Source: Methanocorpusculum sp.
GTDB lineage: Archaea; Halobacteriota; Methanomicrobia; Methanomicrobiales; Methanocorpusculaceae
Length of the DNA: 8,141 nt
Assembly: GCA_029986975.1 (NCBI GenBank)
Contig: DALTWR010000029.1
Location: forward strand, 1 to 8,141
Direction of reading: 5' to 3'
Below the pieces are notes generated by a model. That model was not told where the DNA came from and ran no database searches. It saw only the letters and a program-made list of their open reading frames with translations. The translations under genes were made by a program, and so were the position numbers. Below are positions 6,177-8,141 of the stretch, in pieces (positions within the stretch are counted from its first letter, which is position 1; each line of letters begins with the position of its first letter).

Positions 6177-7940
6177 ATGAAAGTCATTTACAACGATGGA
6201 AAAACAGCCGAGTGTCCTAAAGACGAAGAACTTCACGTCATCAGACACACGGCAGCACATGTACTGGCACAGGCAGTAAAACGCCTCTATCCCCAGGCTT
6301 GTTTTGCATACGGACCGGCAACGGAAAAAGGATTTTATTATGATGTCGATTTAGGCGACACCAAACTTTCCGATACCGACCTTCCGGCTATCGAAAAGGA
6401 GATGCAGACGATTATCAAAGAGAACCTCAAGATAACGCCTTTCATCCTCGACCGCGATGCAGCAATAAAACTGATGCAGGAACGAAACGAGCCGTACAAG
6501 GTAGAACACATAAGCGACCTTGCAGAAGATGTTCCGCTGAGTTTCTATCAGCAGGGTGAATATGTTGATATGTGCGTTGTTCCGCATCTGACCTACACCA
6601 AGACCTTAAAAGCCTTCAAGCTCACCGGCATTTCCGGCGCGTACTGGAAAAACGACAGCAAAAACAAGATGCTGACCAGAATCAACGGAACTGCTTTTGC
6701 TACGTCCCACGAACTTGAAGAGTTCTTAAAACTGCAGGAAGAAGCCGAACGCAGAGACCACAGAAAGATTGGAAAAGACATGAAACTCTTCATGTTCTCC
6801 GACGAAGGTCCGGGATTCCCGTTCTTCCTGCCCAACGGAATGATTGTCAAAAACGCTCTTCTCGAATACTGGCGCGAACTTCACAGAGAAGCAGGATATC
6901 AGGAAATCTCCACTCCGCTCATCATGAACCGTCATCTCTGGGAAACCTCAGGACACTGGGCGCACTATAAAGACAACATGTACGCGACCAGAATCGATGA
7001 CGAGGACTACTGTATCAAACCGATGAACTGTCCGGGTTCAGTGATGGTCTATGGCTCTGAGCCGCACAGTTACCGTGAACTTCCGCTCAGATTCGCAGAA
7101 GTGGGTACTGTTCACCGTCACGAGCTGAAAGGAACTCTCCATGGTTTATTCCGTGTCAGATGTTTCAATCAGGATGATGCACATATCTTCATGCGTCAGG
7201 ACCAGATTACTGATGAGATTTCCCGCGTCGTAAACCTCATCAACAAGGTCTATACCAAGTTCGGTTTCGAGTACTTCCTTGAACTCTCCACCCGTCCGGA
7301 AGACAGTATGGGTTCAGACGAGGACTGGGAAGCAGCAACGAATGGTTTAAAGAATGCATTAGAGAAGCTGAAGCTCCCATACATTGTAAACGAAGGAGAC
7401 GGCGCGTTCTATGGTCCGAAGATTGATTTCCACTTAAAAGACTGTATCGGAAGAACGTGGCAGTGTGGAACGATTCAGCTTGATTTCCAGATGCCGATTA
7501 ACTTTAATCTCACCTATGTCGATGAAAACGACCAGCGTCCGCGCCCGATTATGATTCACCGTGTCTGTTTCGGTTCAATCGAGCGGTTCATCGGTATCTT
7601 GACCGAGCATTATGCAGGTAAGTTCCCGCTGTGGCTCGCGCCGACTCAGGTTAAGGTTCTTCTGGTCTCAAAGAGCGCAGAAGGTTATGCAAACTACATC
7701 TATCAGATGTTAAAGGATGCGAAGATTCGCGTTGAACTCGATGACAGAAACGAGAAGATCGGATATATGATTCGTCAGGCTCAGTATCTTGAGCGCGTAC
7801 CGTATATGGTTATCATCGGTGAGAAAGAGGATGAATCCGGTCTTGTTTCGGTGCGTATGAGAGACAGCGGAAAGACGGTCGCTTTAAAGCCGGAAGAGTT
7901 CCGCGACTGGATGCTCGAAGATATTAAAGAAAGAGTGTAA
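6177..7940 (+). CDS. thrS: Threonyl-tRNA synthetase, bacterial type, lacking the N-terminal TGS domain
   Basis: The enzyme charges tRNA-Thr with threonine in the cytoplasm. The 587 residues contain the bacterial-type editing domain (about 20-195) with HxxxH at His24/His28 and the partner Cys133/His137, which hydrolyses Ser-tRNA-Thr. The class II catalytic core (about 200-480) has the zinc ligands Cys285, His336 and His461, motif 2 around 312-330 and motif 3 at 461-472; the anticodon-binding domain is about 483-580. Bacterial ThrRS is usually ~640 residues with a ~60-residue TGS domain first; here only about 20 residues precede the editing motif. An in-frame TAA at 6165-6167 rules out an upstream extension. 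The editing motif reads CVVPH where the family usually has CxGPH. The standard archaeal ThrRS has an unrelated editing domain, so in an archaeal host this would be a transferred gene, and its sequence resembles clostridial enzymes as I recall them. Confidence 0.96.
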   Translation: MKVIYNDGKTAECPKDEELHVIRHTAAHVLAQAVKRLYPQACFAYGPATEKGFYYDVDLGDTKLSDTDLPAIEKEMQTIIKENLKITPFILDRDAAIKLMQERNEPYKVEHISDLAEDVPLSFYQQGEYVDMCVVPHLTYTKTLKAFKLTGISGAYWKNDSKNKMLTRINGTAFATSHELEEFLKLQEEAERRDHRKIGKDMKLFMFSDEGPGFPFFLPNGMIVKNALLEYWRELHREAGYQEISTPLIMNRHLWETSGHWAHYKDNMYATRIDDEDYCIKPMNCPGSVMVYGSEPHSYRELPLRFAEVGTVHRHELKGTLHGLFRVRCFNQDDAHIFMRQDQITDEISRVVNLINKVYTKFGFEYFLELSTRPEDSMGSDEDWEAATNGLKNALEKLKLPYIVNEGDGAFYGPKIDFHLKDCIGRTWQCGTIQLDFQMPINFNLTYVDENDQRPRPIMIHRVCFGSIERFIGILTEHYAGKFPLWLAPTQVKVLLVSKSAEGYANYIYQMLKDAKIRVELDDRNEKIGYMIRQAQYLERVPYMVIIGEKEDESGLVSVRMRDSGKTVALKPEEFRDWMLEDIKERV

Positions 7941-7951
7941 CTGACTTTCAG

Positions 7952-7988
7952 GGGGAAGAGTATTCTCCTTTTTTTATTGTTCTTTTTT
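7952..7988 (+). terminator. T-rich terminator after thrS
   Basis: About 28 nt after the thrS stop there is a T7 run at 7969-7975, then T6 at 7983-7988. A weak stem-loop, GAG-TATT-CTC (7958-7967) with possible flanking pairs, lies just before the first run. The T tracts alone suffice for archaeal termination; the hairpin is too short to rely on. Confidence 0.55.
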
Positions 7989-8010
7989 CTCATGAATCTA
8001 TTTCGGATAA

Positions 8011-8110
8011 GTACTATTCAGCCCCTTCTCTGAGATGACGGCAGGTTGGTCTGTTCGGTGGAAATTTACTACAGAAACCGCAAATCTCCGCAAATCGAGG
8101 AACGCAAATC
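8011..8110 (+). repeat. Right copy of the ~100-bp dispersed repeat
   Basis: This copy starts at GTACTATTCAGCCCC, about 70 nt after the thrS stop, and aligns along its length with the minus strand of the left copy. The shared blocks are ACTATTCAGCCCC (8013-8025, exact), TTCGGTGG (8054-8061), the GTGGAAATTTACTAC 15-mer (8058-8072) and AAATCGAGG (8092-8100). Each copy sits downstream of the 3' end of a gene and runs out toward its window edge. No open reading frame is recognisable in it. Beyond 8110 to the window end I see no further feature. Confidence 0.6.
8079..8110 (+). repeat. Three short direct repeats CGCAAATC
   Basis: CGCAAATC occurs at 8079-8086, 8089-8096 and 8103-8110, with start-to-start spacing of 10 and 14 nt. 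The first two copies extend to CCGCAAATC. This lies at the far end of the right repeat copy and is only faintly reflected in the left copy. Near-helical spacing of the first two would suit a protein-binding site, but the role is unknown. Confidence 0.5.
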
Positions 8111-8141
8111 GCGAGCCTTTACACCCGCGTTTTGTCCGCTC

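Noticed and set aside
1..8141. Composite transposon carrying uvrA to thrS between the inverted repeats
   Set aside because: The flanking copies are strongly diverged, no transposase is visible and the cargo is housekeeping genes, so independent insertions or a dispersed repeat family is more likely.

Overview
The window most likely comes from a methanogenic archaeon of the Methanomicrobiales; a Methanocorpusculum-like genome is my best guess, made from memory of these families and not from a search. The support is a textbook archaeal TATA box (3182-3189) placed so that the transcript would be nearly leaderless, oligo-T terminators, and a secreted, tail-anchored Ig-like protein of the kind archaea often encode beside MacB-type ABC transporters. 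Two genes, uvrA and thrS, are of bacterial type. That is normal for uvrA in methanogens, and for thrS it suggests an old transfer from a bacterium. A bacterial (Firmicutes-like) source cannot be fully excluded from the sequence alone.

Layout. Positions 1-264 are gene-free and hold a ~100-bp repeat copy, a pair of 20-bp direct repeats and several oligo-T tracts. uvrA (265-3069) lies on the minus strand and encodes the full-length UvrA damage sensor of nucleotide excision repair. A 146-bp intergenic region with a strong TATA box separates it from a divergent plus-strand operon: a secreted, C-terminally anchored protein (3216-4100), a MacB/LolD-type ATPase (4113-4793) and an FtsX/MacB-type permease (4786-6030). 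The operon ends at a perfect 18-bp palindrome followed by a T tract. Next comes a monocistronic thrS (6177-7940), a bacterial-type threonyl-tRNA synthetase that lacks nearly all of the N-terminal TGS domain. T-rich termination signals follow it, and then a second copy of the ~100-bp repeat (from 8011) in inverted orientation relative to the left one.

How the genes work together. The three middle genes form one unit: tight spacing (12 nt, then an 8-nt overlap), one promoter, one terminator. They probably make an envelope ABC complex in which the anchored Ig-like protein takes the place of the extracytoplasmic partner that MacA provides in bacteria; the substrate is unknown. uvrA and thrS are independent housekeeping genes.

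The least explained structure is the pair of inverted, diverged ~100-bp repeats just downstream of uvrA and thrS. They look like copies of one dispersed or mobile element running out of both edges of the window. No CRISPR array, tRNA, rRNA, transposase or defence gene is visible.
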